A stretch of DNA of 64,000 nucleotides from Halomonas sp. HL-48 (GCF_001314875.1 NZ_LJZS01000017.1:18569-82568); one strand, 5' to 3'; positions 37,467 to 51,665 are shown, numbered from the stretch's first letter. Numbers and translations are program-made. Notes: generated by a model from the sequence alone, not told the origin.

Positions 37467-39743
37467 TTAGGGCGCATCGGCCATTTCCGACTCGGTGGAT
37501 AACCGCAGCTCGCCGTCTTCCAGACTGACGTGGACGATTCCCCCCTGCTCGGCAAGTTCGCCGAACAGAATCATCTCGGCCAGCGGCTTCTTGAGCTTCT
37601 CCTGGATCAAGCGCGCCATCGGGCGAGCCCCCATGTCCGGATCGTACCCCTGATCCGCCAGCCAATCGCGCGCCATATCGTCGACTTCCAACTGAACGCG
37701 CTTCTCGTCCAACTGTGCCTGTAGCTCGATCAGGAACTTGTCGACAACGTTGCGCACTACCGAAGTCGGCAGCGAATGGAACTGGATAATGCCGTCCAGA
37801 CGGTTGCGGAATTCCGGCGAGAAGGTACGGCGAATGACTTCCATGGCGTCGGTCGAGTGGTCCTGATGCTGGAAACCGATCGAGCGGCGCGATGCCTGCT
37901 CGGCCCCAGCGTTGGAGGTCATGATCAGAATTACGTGACGGAAGTCCGCCTCGCGGCCGTTGTTGTCGGTCAGGCGTCCGTGGTCCATCACCTGCAGCAG
38001 CAGGTTGAAGACTTCCGGGTGCGCCTTTTCGATTTCGTCCAGCAGCAACACACAGTGCGGCTGCTTGGTGACGGCCTCGGTGAGCAGCCCGCCCTGGTCG
38101 TAGCCGACGTAGCCGGGAGGCGCACCGATCAGGCGTGACACGGTGTGGCGCTCCATGTACTCCGACATATCGAAGCGCACAAGCTCGATGCCCATGATAT
38201 GCGACAGCTGCTTGGCCACTTCGGTCTTGCCCACCCCGGTGGGGCCGGCGAACAGGAAGCTACCCACCGGCTTGTCGGGGGATTTAAGCCCGGCGCGTGA
38301 CAGCTTGATGGCTGCCGACAGCGTGTCGATGGCTTCGTCCTGACCAAATACCAGCATTTTCAGATCGCGGTCCAGCTTTTCGAGCAGCTTGCGGTCCGAA
38401 CTGGACACGCTCTTGGGCGGAATCCGCGCGATCGATGCAACCACGGCTTCGACCTGTTCCACATCAATGGTGCGGGCACGCATTTCTTCCGGCAGCAGCC
38501 GCTGATGCGCCCCGGCCTCGTCGATCACGTCGATGGCCTTGTCGGGCAGGTAGCGGTCGTTGATATAGCGATCCGCCAGGCGAGCCGCGCTTTCCAGCGC
38601 GCCGTCGGTGTACTTGAGCTCGTGGTGCTCTTCGAACCGCGAGCGCAGCCCCTGGAGAATCTTGATGGTGTCTTCAACAGAGGGTGCCATGACGTCGACT
38701 TTCTGGAAGCGACGCGCCAAGGCACGGTCTTTTTCAAAGATACCGCGGAATTCCTGGAACGTGGTCGAGCCAATGCAGCGCAACTCGCCCGACGACAGCA
38801 GCGGCTTGAGCAGGTTGGAAGCATCCATGACGCCGCCAGACGCCGCCCCTGCGCCAATCACGGTGTGAATCTCGTCGATGAACAGCACCGCGTTGGGCTG
38901 CTTGCGCAGCTCGCTGAGCAGGCTCTTCAAACGCTTCTCGAAGTCACCTCGGTACTTGGTGCCCGCCAGCAGCGCGCCCATGTCCAGCGAGTAGACCACG
39001 GCATCGGCAATCACCTCGGGGACGTCTTCTTCAACGATACGCTTGGCAAGCCCTTCGGCCACCGCCGTCTTGCCGACGCCGGCTTCACCCACCAGCAGCG
39101 GGTTGTTCTTGCGGCGGCGGGCCAGAATCTGTACGACGCGCTCAAGCTCATGGTCGCGCCCGATCAGCGGGTCGATCTTGCCCAGCCGCGCCTGCTCGTT
39201 GAGGTTGGTGGCATACCCGGTCAGCGGATGGGCGGCGCCTTCGGCACTGCCCTCTTCGGCCTCTTCGCCTTCCTGCTGTGACGGCGAGGGTGAAGGGCCG
39301 TGACCCGCCACCTTGGAAATGCCATGGGCGATGTAGTTGACCGCGTCTACCCGGGCAACGTTCTGCTGCTTGAGGAAGTAGACCGCCTGGCTTTCCTGTT
39401 CGGAGAAAATCGCCACCAGCACATTGGCGCCGGTCACTTCGCTTTTTCCAGACGACTGCACGTGGAAGACGGCACGCTGGAGTACTCGTTGGAAGCCCAG
39501 GGTCGGCTGCGTTTCGCGGTCGCCCTGGCCTTCAGGAATCAATGGCGTGGTCGAGTTGATGAAGTCCTGCAAATCGGACCGCAGCTTGTCGAGATTCGCC
39601 CCGCAGGCTTTCAGCACATCCACCGCTGACGCGTTGTCCAGGAGCGCCAGCAACAGGTGCTCGACGGTCATGAACTCATGACGCTTGGAACGCGCCACGG
39701 TGAAAGCCGTGTTCAGGGTCAGTTCAAGTTCTTTGCTCAGCAT
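37467..39743 (-). CDS. clpA: ATP-dependent Clp protease ATP-binding subunit ClpA
   Basis: Double AAA+ unfoldase that feeds ClpP and takes N-degron substrates from ClpS. 758 residues. The N-terminal repeat domain ([14 protein letters not shown]) is followed by D1 with Walker [11 protein letters not shown] and Walker [10 protein letters not shown], then D2 with [10 protein letters not shown] and [11 protein letters not shown]. The C-terminus has the IGF/IGL-type tripeptide loop region that docks ClpP. ATG 39743 follows AAGGGG. Downstream of clpS on the same strand, convergent with infA. Confidence 0.97.
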   Translation of the reverse strand: MLSKELELTLNTAFTVARSKRHEFMTVEHLLLALLDNASAVDVLKACGANLDKLRSDLQDFINSTTPLIPEGQGDRETQPTLGFQRVLQRAVFHVQSSGKSEVTGANVLVAIFSEQESQAVYFLKQQNVARVDAVNYIAHGISKVAGHGPSPSPSQQEGEEAEEGSAEGAAHPLTGYATNLNEQARLGKIDPLIGRDHELERVVQILARRRKNNPLLVGEAGVGKTAVAEGLAKRIVEEDVPEVIADAVVYSLDMGALLAGTKYRGDFEKRLKSLLSELRKQPNAVLFIDEIHTVIGAGAASGGVMDASNLLKPLLSSGELRCIGSTTFQEFRGIFEKDRALARRFQKVDVMAPSVEDTIKILQGLRSRFEEHHELKYTDGALESAARLADRYINDRYLPDKAIDVIDEAGAHQRLLPEEMRARTIDVEQVEAVVASIARIPPKSVSSSDRKLLEKLDRDLKMLVFGQDEAIDTLSAAIKLSRAGLKSPDKPVGSFLFAGPTGVGKTEVAKQLSHIMGIELVRFDMSEYMERHTVSRLIGAPPGYVGYDQGGLLTEAVTKQPHCVLLLDEIEKAHPEVFNLLLQVMDHGRLTDNNGREADFRHVILIMTSNAGAEQASRRSIGFQHQDHSTDAMEVIRRTFSPEFRNRLDGIIQFHSLPTSVVRNVVDKFLIELQAQLDEKRVQLEVDDMARDWLADQGYDPDMGARPMARLIQEKLKKPLAEMILFGELAEQGGIVHVSLEDGELRLSTESEMADAP

Positions 39744-39880
39744 GGCAGTCCCCTTTTCGCTACTACCTAGGGCATATCGCCACCAGGGCTTGCGTCGGAT
39801 CAGTTTAATCGACCGGCACTTTCAACATCGGGTACAAATCGTACAGTTGCAAGCCCACCTACCGATTTTTTTCAACGTTC

Positions 39881-40255
39881 TCAATCGGCGGCTTCTATGT
39901 CACTCATTAAAGGGTGCTCGCACTCCCGGGCGTATTCATTCACTTGGTAACTTTTGGTTTCGGCAATGTCGCGGGTGAACACACCGCAGGTCGCTTTCCC
40001 CTGGGTATGCACCGCCAGCATCACCTGGACGGCTTTTTCACTGTCCATGTTGAAGAAGCCCTGCAGCACTTCGATCACAAACTCCATCGGGGTGAAGTCA
40101 TCGTTATGCAGCACCACTTTAAACAGCGGCGGCTGAGCCAATTCAGGCTCGGCAGACTGCACCGTCAGGTCGTCGTCGTATTCAGGCATATCGGGGCGCG
40201 TCATGCCCGCTTGAAGGAACGGCGCCTCCGGGTATGAACTGTCGTTATGGGACAT
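39881..40255 (-). CDS. clpS: ATP-dependent Clp protease adaptor ClpS
   Basis: Adaptor that recognises N-terminal Leu, Phe, Trp and Tyr and hands them to ClpA. 124 residues. The core [25 protein letters not shown] includes the N-degron-binding Asn-Asp-Asp, and [22 protein letters not shown] follows. The N-terminal 40 residues are acidic and not conserved. ATG 40255 is chosen over TTG 40264. It lies 137 nt upstream of clpA. No cspD was found on its other side. Confidence 0.96.
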   Translation of the reverse strand: MSHNDSSYPEAPFLQAGMTRPDMPEYDDDLTVQSAEPELAQPPLFKVVLHNDDFTPMEFVIEVLQGFFNMDSEKAVQVMLAVHTQGKATCGVFTRDIAETKSYQVNEYARECEHPLMSDIEAAD

Positions 40256-40380
40256 AAGCAGCAAGGGTTATCATCTCTCGGCCGACGGGCAACGTCTATA
40301 GCACGCAGGGTGCACTCTATCAGACGCGCGCGATCGGCAAGGGTTCATGGAAAAATCAAAATTATCACACTGGGCCGGAC

Positions 40381-40412
40381 AAAAAACCCCCGCCCGGCGA
40401 GCGGACGAGGGC
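40381..40412 (-). terminator. Terminator after the isocitrate dehydrogenase gene
   Basis: On the minus strand, about a 10-bp GC-rich stem CCCTCGTCCG / CGGGCGGGGG (G-U pairs included) followed directly by TTTTTT. 25-50 nt beyond the stop. Confidence 0.8.
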
Positions 40413-40436
40413 TTTACACAGCGGCGATTTAACGCG

Positions 40437-42704
<2,268 letters not shown>

Positions 42705-42907
42705 TTATTAATTCGTAAGCTAAGCGGCTATATAAGCAAGAAACCTTACCGCTCAGCGTGCGGAGTCTTTTGGGTGACTCCTTTGTTCACAAGGTGATTA
42801 ATCGGTGGTGGTGATGACGACCCCAGCGGTCACGCAGGAGTATACCAGCGCTGCACTTTAACCGCATGAGCGATTGTCGACAAATCAAGGGCCGCCCCAA
42901 CGAGACC

Positions 42908-43543
42908 ATGAGCAACCTGTATTTACTGCATAAACCCTACCGCATGCTCTCCCAGTTTACCGACCGCCAGGGGCGCGCCACCCTGGCGGATGTGATCGAC
43001 GTGCCCGGCGTGTACGCCGCCGGCCGGCTCGACTACGACTCAGAAGGCCTGCTGCTACTCAGCGACGACGGCAGCCTGATTCACCGCATCGCCCACCCCC
43101 GCCACAAGCAGCCGAAAACCTACTGGGTGCAGGTCGAAGGCCAGATCGACGAGGCCGCCCTGGCCGCGCTGAAAAGCGGCGTGACACTAAAAGACGGGCC
43201 GACATTGCCCGCCAAGGCGCGGCGCATTGAACCGCCTGCCATTGCGCCTCGCGACCCGGCCATTGACCCCAAGCGCCACCCCTCGACCAGTTGGCTTGAG
43301 CTGACCATCAGCGAAGGCCGCAACCGGCAGGTTAGACGCATGACCGCCCACGTCGGGTTTCCCACCCTGCGCCTGATTCGCGCGGCGATCGGCGCCTGGC
43401 GGCTGAACGACCTCAAGCCCGGCGAGTGGCGGCGGGAAACCCTCCACGCGCCCCGCACGGCAACGCCGAACCAGCGTCAAAAACCGTCCTCCAGGCACGT
43501 TCAAAAACAGCGCAAGCAGCCAACGCCGGGGCGTCAAAGGTGA
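42908..43543 (+). CDS. rluE: 23S rRNA pseudouridine(2457) synthase RluE
   Basis: RsuA-family pseudouridine synthase acting on 23S rRNA. 211 residues. The catalytic Asp is D42 in GRLDYDSEGLLLL; YLLHKPYRMLSQFTD and TISEGRNRQVRRMTAHVGFP are the family motifs. There is no N-terminal S4 domain, as in RluE. ATG 42908 (MSNLYLLHKP) fits the family start; ATG 42866 would add 14 residues. The basic C-terminal tail is dispensable-looking. The nudix gene follows after 2 nt. Confidence 0.93.
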   Translation: MSNLYLLHKPYRMLSQFTDRQGRATLADVIDVPGVYAAGRLDYDSEGLLLLSDDGSLIHRIAHPRHKQPKTYWVQVEGQIDEAALAALKSGVTLKDGPTLPAKARRIEPPAIAPRDPAIDPKRHPSTSWLELTISEGRNRQVRRMTAHVGFPTLRLIRAAIGAWRLNDLKPGEWRRETLHAPRTATPNQRQKPSSRHVQKQRKQPTPGRQR

Positions 43544-43545
43544 CC

Positions 43546-43986
43546 ATGAACGCCATTCACAGCACCGCCGCCTGCGTCATCCAGCAAGGCGAGCGTTTCC
43601 TGATGGTCGAGGAAGCACGCGGTGGTTCAGCCACCGTCTTCAACCAGCCCGCCGGGCATATCGAACCCGGCGAAGGGCCGATCGCCGCGATCCTGCGCGA
43701 GGTCGCCGAAGAAACCGCCTGGCAGGTCACGCTGACGGGCTACCTGGGGCTGTATATCTTTCACACGCCCAAGGGCCAGACCTTCCACAGCCACGGGTTT
43801 ATCGCCACGCCCGGCCGCTATCTGGACACGCCGCTTGACGACGACATCACCGCCACCCACTGGCTGACGCTTGCCGAGATCCGCGCGCTTGATGCCGACG
43901 GACGGCTGCGCAGCCCGCTGGTAGTCACGCGCATCGAGGATGCCCTGGCCGAACGCGGCTACCCGCTGGCCGTGATCCGTGAGTGA
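43546..43986 (+). CDS. nudJ: NudJ-type Nudix phosphatase
   Basis: Hydrolyses nucleoside di/triphosphates and, in E. coli, HMP-pyrophosphate. 146 residues. The Nudix box runs from Gly37 (GHIEPGE, x7, REVAEETAW); the late Gly of the consensus is Ala here, and the metal-binding REVAEE is intact. SHGFIATPGRYLDTPLDDDI follows. ATG 43546 is 2 nt after the rluE stop, so translation is coupled. Part of the rluE-nudJ-mnmA-hflD-purB series. Confidence 0.93.
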   Translation: MNAIHSTAACVIQQGERFLMVEEARGGSATVFNQPAGHIEPGEGPIAAILREVAEETAWQVTLTGYLGLYIFHTPKGQTFHSHGFIATPGRYLDTPLDDDITATHWLTLAEIRALDADGRLRSPLVVTRIEDALAERGYPLAVIRE

Positions 43987-44059
43987 AGCACTCGAAGCGG
44001 CGTGGCTGCATCGTGTATAATCTCCGCCCAATTGCATACCACTCCAACCGAGGATGGCG

Positions 44060-45193
44060 ATGACATCCACCACTGGCACCTCCACTACCGCCACCGGCAA
44101 AGTGATTGTCGGCATGTCCGGCGGAGTTGATTCCTCCGTATCCGCGCTTCTGCTCCTGCAACAGGGTTACGACGTGGAAGGCCTGTTCATGAAGAACTGG
44201 GACGAAGACGACGGCACGGAATACTGCACGGCGAAGGAAGACCTCGCCGACGCCGAAGCGGTGTGCGAAAAGCTGGGCATCAAACTGCATACGGCCAATT
44301 TTGCCGCCGAATACTGGGACAACGTGTTCGAACACTTCCTGGCCGAATACAAGGCGGGCCGCACGCCCAACCCGGATATCCTTTGCAACCGGGAAATCAA
44401 GTTCAAGGTGTTTCTCGAATACGCCGAGATGCTAGGCGCGGAGAAAATCGCCACCGGCCATTATGTGCGCCAGGGGATCCGTGAAGCACGCCCGCGTCTG
44501 TTGAAGGGCCTGGACGCCAACAAGGACCAGAGCTACTTCCTTCACGCGGTGCCCGAGGCGGCCATCGCCCGCACGCTGTTCCCGGTCGGCGAGCTGGAAA
44601 AGCCTGCGGTCCGCGCGCTGGCCGAGGAACACGGCCTGGTCACCGCCAAGAAGAAAGACTCCACCGGCATCTGCTTTATCGGCGAGCGCCGCTTCAGCGA
44701 CTTTCTCAAGCAGTACCTGCCCGCCCAGCCCGGCAAGATCGAAACCCCGGACGGCGACGTCATCGGCGATCACATGGGGCTGATGTACTACACCCTGGGC
44801 CAGCGTCAGGGGCTGGGTATCGGCGGGCTGGCCAACTACTCCGAAGACCCCTGGTACGTCGCTGAGAAAGATCTCGAGCGCAACGTGCTGGTGGCCGTGC
44901 AGGGCAAGCAGCATTCGCTGCTCTACAGCGATGCGCTGACCACCGAGCCGATGGACTGGGTGGCCGGTGAACCGCCGGTTGCCAAGGGACGCTTCACCGC
45001 CAAAACCCGCTATCGCCAGAGCGACTGCGCCTGCGAAATCCGCGTCCTGCCCGACGGCGGCGTTGAGGTGCGCTTTGACGACCCCCAGTGGGCGGTGACG
45101 CCCGGCCAGTCGCTGGTCCTTTACGACGGCGACATCTGCCTGGGCGGCGGCGTTATACACTCCACATGGAAGGCAACCGAGGCAGCCGCATGA
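44060..45193 (+). CDS. mnmA: tRNA-specific 2-thiouridylase MnmA
   Basis: Thiolates U34 of Lys, Glu and Gln tRNAs using ATP and persulfide sulfur passed down the Tus relay. About 377 residues. The PP-loop is SGGVDSS (20-26); the catalytic Cys is in [12 protein letters not shown] and the second Cys in [15 protein letters not shown] 44060 is used because GAGG lies 6 nt before it; ATG 44054 directly abuts that site. It overlaps hflD as ATGA. Confidence 0.97.
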   Translation: MTSTTGTSTTATGKVIVGMSGGVDSSVSALLLLQQGYDVEGLFMKNWDEDDGTEYCTAKEDLADAEAVCEKLGIKLHTANFAAEYWDNVFEHFLAEYKAGRTPNPDILCNREIKFKVFLEYAEMLGAEKIATGHYVRQGIREARPRLLKGLDANKDQSYFLHAVPEAAIARTLFPVGELEKPAVRALAEEHGLVTAKKKDSTGICFIGERRFSDFLKQYLPAQPGKIETPDGDVIGDHMGLMYYTLGQRQGLGIGGLANYSEDPWYVAEKDLERNVLVAVQGKQHSLLYSDALTTEPMDWVAGEPPVAKGRFTAKTRYRQSDCACEIRVLPDGGVEVRFDDPQWAVTPGQSLVLYDGDICLGGGVIHSTWKATEAAA

Positions 45194-45831
45194 GCCCAAC
45201 CACGCCGATACACCGCGCACCGGAAACCCCGGCCGCTCGCCAAGCCCTTGCGCTTGCCGGGGTCTTCCAGGCCGCGAGCCTGGTCGACGAGCTCGCCCGC
45301 ACGGGCCAGGTCGACACCCGCGCCTGGGAAACGCTGATCCAGGGCACCGTAGACCCCAACCCCGAGAGCTTCGAGGACATTTACGGTGGCCACCCCAACA
45401 ACCTGCGCCGCGGCCTGGAGACGCTCGAAATGCTGGTGGGCCGGCAGCAAGCCAACCCGGTGGTGCTGCGCTATGGCTTTTCGCTGCTATTGCTGATGAA
45501 CAAGCTGCGCAAGAACCGCAACATGATGGATACCCTGGGACAAAAGCTGAGCCATATTCAGGGCCAGGCCGAACACTTCGGCAGCACCCATGAAAACGTG
45601 ATCGCGAGCCTCGGCGAGGCCTACCAGGAGACCATCTCGACGTTTAAGACCCGGATTGTGGTGCAGGGCGACCCTTCGCTGCTGCAAACCCGCATGATGC
45701 CCGAGCGTGTGCGCGCCTGCCTGATGGCCGGCATTCGCTTTGCGCTGCTGTGGCACCAGCAAGGCGGCCGTCGCTGGAAGCTGATGTTCCAGCGCAACGC
45801 CCTGCGCCGTGCCCTCGATGACTTATCCTAA
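45190..45831 (+). CDS. hflD: High frequency lysogenization protein HflD homolog
   Basis: 213-residue helical protein. [47 protein letters not shown] and RALLFA-type C-terminal [15 protein letters not shown] match the HflD/YcfC family. In E. coli it was found through lambda lysogeny and binds CII at the inner membrane; its host role is unclear. The start overlaps mnmA (ATGA), and purB follows at 49 nt, the widespread mnmA-hflD-purB order. Confidence 0.94.
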   Translation: MSPTTPIHRAPETPAARQALALAGVFQAASLVDELARTGQVDTRAWETLIQGTVDPNPESFEDIYGGHPNNLRRGLETLEMLVGRQQANPVVLRYGFSLLLLMNKLRKNRNMMDTLGQKLSHIQGQAEHFGSTHENVIASLGEAYQETISTFKTRIVVQGDPSLLQTRMMPERVRACLMAGIRFALLWHQQGGRRWKLMFQRNALRRALDDLS

Positions 45832-45853
45832 CCCTGCTGACGCTTACGTTTAG

Positions 45854-47266
<1,413 letters not shown>

Positions 47267-47352
47267 TCCGGTTTGAGCGCGCATCGGTGGGTGGCCACCT
47301 GAACGGTCACCCTCACTACTTTCATTGCGAACCTTCGCACTAGGATACCGTC

Positions 47353-48534
47353 ATGCACCCTTCCGACGAGCCACTTACCCTGCTAGGCGATCTGACCCCG
47401 GCAGAATTCCTGGCGAGCTACTGGCAGCAAAAGCCGCTGCTGATTCGCGGGGCCATCCCTGACTACATCAGCCCCATCGAACCCGACGAGCTGGCAGGAC
47501 TTGCCTGCGAACCCGGCATCGAGGCCCGCCTGGTGGAAGAAAACGGCCCCGAGGGTGCATGGCAGGTCTCCCACGGGCCGTTCGACGAAGCCACCTTCGA
47601 GCGGCTTCCAGACAGCAACTGGAGCCTGCTGGTGCAGGCGGTGGACCACTACCTGCCCTCGGTGGCCGCCCTGCTGGACGAGTTCGACTTCCTGCCCCGC
47701 TGGCGGCTGGACGACATCATGATCAGCTACGCCCCGCCCGGCGGCAGCGTCGGCCCCCACGTCGATCAGTACGATGTCTTCCTGTTCCAGGCCAGCGGCC
47801 GGCGCCGTTGGCAGCTGGGCGGCCAGCCCGGCGACGACGCGCCGATCGTCCAGGGCATTGACCTGCGCATTCTGGAAACCTTCGAGGTTGAGGCAGATTC
47901 GGACTGGGTGCTGGAGCCTGGGGACATGCTTTACCTGCCGCCGGGCTGGGCCCACCACGGCGTCAGCCAGTCCGACAACTGTATGACCATGTCGGTGGGC
48001 TTCCGCGCGCCGTCAGCCGATGAGGCGGTCACCTCCTACGCCGATTACCTGGGTGAGCAGCTTCCCGCCTCGCTGCGTTACGCCGATCCCGGGCTGACGC
48101 CCGCAGAGCACAGCGGCGAACTCGACGATGCCGCGGTGGAGCGCATGCGCCAGCTGATCGTCTCAACGCTGGACGACCCCCGGCAAATCGCCCAGTGGTT
48201 TGGCCGCGCAATGACCCAGCCCAAGTATGTCGATCAGGTCGTGCCCATGGATCCACCCATGAGCGCGTCAGACCTTGTTGCTCAGCTACAGGAAGGCGAA
48301 CCGCTCTACCACATGCCCGGTTCACGCTTCGCTTGGCGCAGCGAGCACGACGCCACCACGCTGTTTGTCGACGGCGAGGCCTATGCCTGCGCGGAGCCGC
48401 TGGCCAAGCGGCTCGCCTCCACGGCACCGCTTCACGAGGATGTGCTGGAACTGCCCGGCGCCAAGCAACTGCTTACCCAACTGGTCAACGCGGGCAGCCT
48501 GAGCTGGATGCAGGATGACGACGACGAGGAATGA
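47353..48534 (+). CDS. roxA: Ribosomal protein L16 arginine 3-hydroxylase (RoxA/YcfD)
   Basis: JmjC-type Fe(II)/2-oxoglutarate oxygenase that hydroxylates an Arg of L16. 393 residues. The iron ligands H136 and D138 are in GSVGPHVDQYDVF, with the distal His in PPGWAHHGVS (about 201/202). FLASYWQQKPLLIRGA is the cupin family N-terminus. The C-terminal dimerisation and winged-helix part ends in an acidic tail (DDDDEE). ATG 47353. The acetyltransferase gene follows after 1 nt. Confidence 0.94.
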   Translation: MHPSDEPLTLLGDLTPAEFLASYWQQKPLLIRGAIPDYISPIEPDELAGLACEPGIEARLVEENGPEGAWQVSHGPFDEATFERLPDSNWSLLVQAVDHYLPSVAALLDEFDFLPRWRLDDIMISYAPPGGSVGPHVDQYDVFLFQASGRRRWQLGGQPGDDAPIVQGIDLRILETFEVEADSDWVLEPGDMLYLPPGWAHHGVSQSDNCMTMSVGFRAPSADEAVTSYADYLGEQLPASLRYADPGLTPAEHSGELDDAAVERMRQLIVSTLDDPRQIAQWFGRAMTQPKYVDQVVPMDPPMSASDLVAQLQEGEPLYHMPGSRFAWRSEHDATTLFVDGEAYACAEPLAKRLASTAPLHEDVLELPGAKQLLTQLVNAGSLSWMQDDDDEE

Positions 48535-48535
48535 C

Positions 48536-49003
48536 ATGCCCGGTGACGGTCTGCCGATCGACCCGGGCCTAGTCGCTGTGCAGGAAGGCGACTGGAGCCA
48601 GCTGGGCGACATCGCAAGCGATATCCGCCGCGTGGTGTTTATCGACGAGCAGCAGGTGCCAAAGGACGAAGAATGGGACGGCCAGGACCCCGCCTGCCGT
48701 CACTTTCTGGCGTACCTGAACGGACAGCCAGTAGGCACCGCGCGGCTTCTACCCGATGGCCATATCGGCCGCGTGGCCGTGCTTGCCGACGCCCGCGGCT
48801 CAGGCATCGGTGGCCGGCTGATGGAGGCCGCGATAACCGCCGCCCAGCGCCTCGGCCACCGCCAGGTGGCGCTCAGCTCCCAGCTTCATGCCCTGGCGTT
48901 TTACGAACGGCTCGGCTTCGTCGCCCACGGCGATACCTTCATGGACGCAGGCATCCCCCACCGCGAAATGACCCTGAGCTTCGACGACCCCGTTTCCCGC
49001 TGA
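48536..49003 (+). CDS. GNAT family N-acetyltransferase
   Basis: 155-residue acetyl-CoA-dependent transferase. VVFIDEQQVPKDEEWDG is followed by the acetyl-CoA loop VLADARGSGIGGRLMEAAI (R/Q-x-x-G-x-G/A) and ALSSQLHALAFYERLGFVAHGD, the ElaA/YjcF-like subgroup. Substrate unknown. I chose ATG 48536, one base after the roxA stop with GAGGA upstream; ATG 48515 would overlap roxA by 20 nt. The same pair occurs in Pseudomonas, so this gene belongs to the purB-roxA block. Confidence 0.88.
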   Translation: MPGDGLPIDPGLVAVQEGDWSQLGDIASDIRRVVFIDEQQVPKDEEWDGQDPACRHFLAYLNGQPVGTARLLPDGHIGRVAVLADARGSGIGGRLMEAAITAAQRLGHRQVALSSQLHALAFYERLGFVAHGDTFMDAGIPHREMTLSFDDPVSR

Positions 49004-49294
49004 TCGCGAAATTCCACTACACAAACCCACCGCGTTGTCACCCGGCTGTAGTCGAGCTACAACGCTGCCTGCCCCCAAGTGTCAATTGTTGCCGCCCTCG
49101 CCTTCGGGGATAGTGTTTTTACTGCAGTGCCGCAAGGACTGCCCAGAAACACCGCGCTTACGACGTTCTATTAAGAGACTTATTTCTTAAAGACACGCCA
49201 AGCAAATTGAACGATGCTGAAAGCGACTTCGCAGGTGCAGCATAAGACATTGCTTACATGCGCATCGCTATCACAACCCCGGAGGGATTAGCTC

Positions 49295-50893
49295 ATGACT
49301 GGACTGCTCGAAGAGATCAAGGCACTGGCCCAACTACGCGAAGCACAAGGCGGCAAATGGGACAACATCAAGCCTGAATACGCCGCGCGTATGCGTGCCC
49401 AGAACCGCTTTCACACCGGCCTGGATATCGCCCGCTACACCGCCAAGATCATGCGCGACGACATGGCCGCCTACGATGCCGACACCGCCAACTACACCCA
49501 ATCACTGGGTTGCTGGCACGGCTTTATCGGCCAGCAGAAGATGATTTCCATCAAGAAGCACTTCGGCACCACCAAACGCAGCTACCTCTACCTCTCCGGC
49601 TGGATGGTTGCCGCCCTGCGTTCCGAGTTCGGCCCGCTGCCCGACCAGTCCATGCACGAGAAAACCTCGGTCGCCAATCTGATCGAAGAGCTCTACACCT
49701 TCCTCAAGCAGGCCGATTCGTGGGAGCTCAACCACCTCTTCCGCGCGCTGGACGACGCCCGGGAAGCTGGCGACCGTAGCAAAGAGCAGGAACTGATCAG
49801 CAAGATCGACAACCACGAAACCCACATCGTGCCGATCATTGCCGACATCGACGCCGGCTTTGGCAACGCCGAGGCCACCTACCTGCTAGCCAAGAAGTTC
49901 ATCGAAGCCGGTGCCTGCTGCATCCAGCTGGAAAACCAGGTATCCGACGAGAAGCAGTGCGGCCACCAGGACGGCAAAGTCACCGTGCCCCACGAAGACT
50001 TCATCGCCAAGATCAACGCCGTCCGCTACGCCTTCCTCGAGCTGGGCGTTGACGATGGCGTCATCGTGGCGCGTACCGACTCGCTGGGCGCCGGCCTGAC
50101 CCAGAAAATCGCCGTGACCAATGAGCCGGGCGACCTGGGCGACCAGTACAACAGCTTCCTCGACGGCGAGGAAATCGCCTCGGCCTCTGATATCAACAAC
50201 GGCGACGTGGTCATCAAGCAGAACGGCAAGCTGGTCAAGCCCAAGCGCCTGGCCTCCGGCCTCTACCAGTTCAAGCCCGGCACCGGTGAAGACCGCGTGG
50301 TGCTTGACTGTATCACCAGTCTGCAAAACGGCGCTGACCTGCTGTGGATCGAGACCGAAAAGCCTCACGTCGGCCAGATCGCCGCCATGGTCAACCGTAT
50401 CCGCGAAGTCTGCCCGGACGCCAAGCTGGTCTACAACAACTCGCCGTCGTTCAACTGGACGCTCAACTTCCGCCAGCAAGTGTTCGATGCCTGGGAAAAA
50501 GAAGGCAAAGACGTCTCGGCCTACGACCGCGACAAGTTGATGGGCGTCGAGTACGACAACACCGAGCTTGGCCAGCTAGCCGACGAGTGGACGCGCAACT
50601 TCCAGCGTGACGGCGCGCGGGAAGCGGGCATCTTCCACCACCTGATCACGCTGCCCACCTACCACACGGCGGCGCTGTCCACCGACAACCTGGCGAAGGA
50701 CTACTTCGGCGACGAAGGCATGCTGGCCTACGTCAAAAAAGTCCAGCGCGAGGAGATCCGTCAGGGTATCGCCACGGTTCGCCACCAGGATATGGCCGGC
50801 TCCAACATCGGCGACGACCACAAGGAGTTCTTCCATGGTGATGCCGCGCTGAAAGCTGGCGGCAAGGACAACACCATGAACCAGTTTGGCTAA
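49295..50893 (+). CDS. aceA: Isocitrate lyase
   Basis: Splits isocitrate to succinate and glyoxylate, the entry of the glyoxylate shunt needed on acetate or fatty acids. 532 residues, the long Pseudomonas-type. The catalytic Cys222 is in DEKQCGHQDGK; IADIDAGFGNAEATYLLAKK, WHGFIGQQ and YNNSPSFNWTLNF are typical. ATG 49295 follows GGAGGG. A 291-nt upstream region with no other gene suggests its own regulated promoter. It competes with the idh product encoded 7 kb away for isocitrate. Confidence 0.97.
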   Translation: MTGLLEEIKALAQLREAQGGKWDNIKPEYAARMRAQNRFHTGLDIARYTAKIMRDDMAAYDADTANYTQSLGCWHGFIGQQKMISIKKHFGTTKRSYLYLSGWMVAALRSEFGPLPDQSMHEKTSVANLIEELYTFLKQADSWELNHLFRALDDAREAGDRSKEQELISKIDNHETHIVPIIADIDAGFGNAEATYLLAKKFIEAGACCIQLENQVSDEKQCGHQDGKVTVPHEDFIAKINAVRYAFLELGVDDGVIVARTDSLGAGLTQKIAVTNEPGDLGDQYNSFLDGEEIASASDINNGDVVIKQNGKLVKPKRLASGLYQFKPGTGEDRVVLDCITSLQNGADLLWIETEKPHVGQIAAMVNRIREVCPDAKLVYNNSPSFNWTLNFRQQVFDAWEKEGKDVSAYDRDKLMGVEYDNTELGQLADEWTRNFQRDGAREAGIFHHLITLPTYHTAALSTDNLAKDYFGDEGMLAYVKKVQREEIRQGIATVRHQDMAGSNIGDDHKEFFHGDAALKAGGKDNTMNQFG

Positions 50894-50911
50894 ACCCCAA
50901 CTGCACGACCC

Positions 50912-50972
50912 TGCGGCTGGCCTCGGCCAGCCGCAATTACGCCCAGAAGGCCACGTCTTCTGGGCGTTTTTT
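50912..50972 (+). terminator. Tandem hairpins and terminator after aceA
   Basis: First a near-perfect inverted repeat TGCGGCTGGCC / GGCCAGCCGCA (50912-50935). Then a 10-bp stem CGCCCAGAAG / CTTCTGGGCG (50940-50966) with a T6 run. The second is a classic Rho-independent terminator; the first may protect the 3' end. Confidence 0.88.
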
Positions 50973-51114
50973 ATAGCCTATTGCGCGCCTTTTGACCGGG
51001 CTTTGCACACTTTTTTCTTAATCAGCGACTAAACTTGGATGCATACTCGGCATTAACAATAAGATAGCTGTTCAACCTCTGCGTTATCAGGTATGTTGTT
51101 AACGAACACTGTTT

Positions 51115-51120
51115 TATAAT
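51115..51120 (+). promoter_or_regulatory. Probable -10 box of the glycine-zipper lipoprotein gene
   Basis: Consensus TATAAT, 58 nt before the start codon in an AT-rich patch. A TTGTTA at 51096 is too close (13 nt) for an ideal -35, and TATGTT at 17 nt is weak. Confidence 0.45.
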
Positions 51121-51177
51121 CTAGTCACATACTCCCGTCGTTGACGGCGTGGCTCAGTGAACCCCTCGGAGGTGTCC

Positions 51178-51645
51178 ATGAAACGTTTTCTTCCCATTGC
51201 CGCACTCAGCCTGCTTACCCTTGCTGGTTGTGCCAATACATCGGGCTATTCCGGCGATGTTTATAGCGGCAACCAAGCCAAGACCAGCCAAAGCGTGAAG
51301 CTCGGCACCATCGCCGCCATACGTCCGGTGCAAATTCAGGCGGACAGCCGCGCGGGAGGCCTGCTGGGCAGCGGTGGTGGTGCCATCATCGGTGGTCTGC
51401 TGGGTAACCAGGTGGGCGGTGGTTCCGGCCGCCAGCTTGCCACCGTCGTGGGCGCTCTGGGCGGCACGGTCGCCGGTACCGCCGCTGAAGACCGCGCCAA
51501 CCGCGTTGACGCCCTGGAAATGGAGATCGCCCTCGACGACGGTAGCGATGTGGTCGTGGTTCAGCGCGCCGACCGCGACTTCCAGCCCGGTCAGCGGGTT
51601 CGCCTGATCGGCAGCGGTGCCAACGTCAGCGTCGCGCCCTACTAA
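51178..51645 (+). CDS. Glycine-zipper (SlyB/Pcp-like) outer-membrane lipoprotein
   Basis: 155 residues. Lipoprotein signal MKRFLPIAALSLLTLAGC, lipobox LAGC with Cys18. The middle, about residues 60-100, is a glycine-zipper 2TM segment (GGLLGSGGGAIIGGLLGNQV, GALGGTVAG), then a C-terminal beta part (VVVVQRADRDFQPGQRVRLI). This is the SlyB/Pcp type of envelope-stability lipoprotein, often PhoPQ- or stress-controlled elsewhere. ATG 51178 has GGAGGTG upstream, which rules out the in-frame ATG at 51157. Single gene between terminators. Confidence 0.9.
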   Translation: MKRFLPIAALSLLTLAGCANTSGYSGDVYSGNQAKTSQSVKLGTIAAIRPVQIQADSRAGGLLGSGGGAIIGGLLGNQVGGGSGRQLATVVGALGGTVAGTAAEDRANRVDALEMEIALDDGSDVVVVQRADRDFQPGQRVRLIGSGANVSVAPY

Positions 51646-51665
51646 ACGCGAAGCGCACCCAAGTA

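Noticed and set aside
49004..49294. Small RNA or gene in the 291-nt region before aceA
   Set aside because: Contains an inverted repeat TGTAG-TCGAG-CTACA and AT-rich patches but no reading frame or terminator; treated as promoter DNA only.
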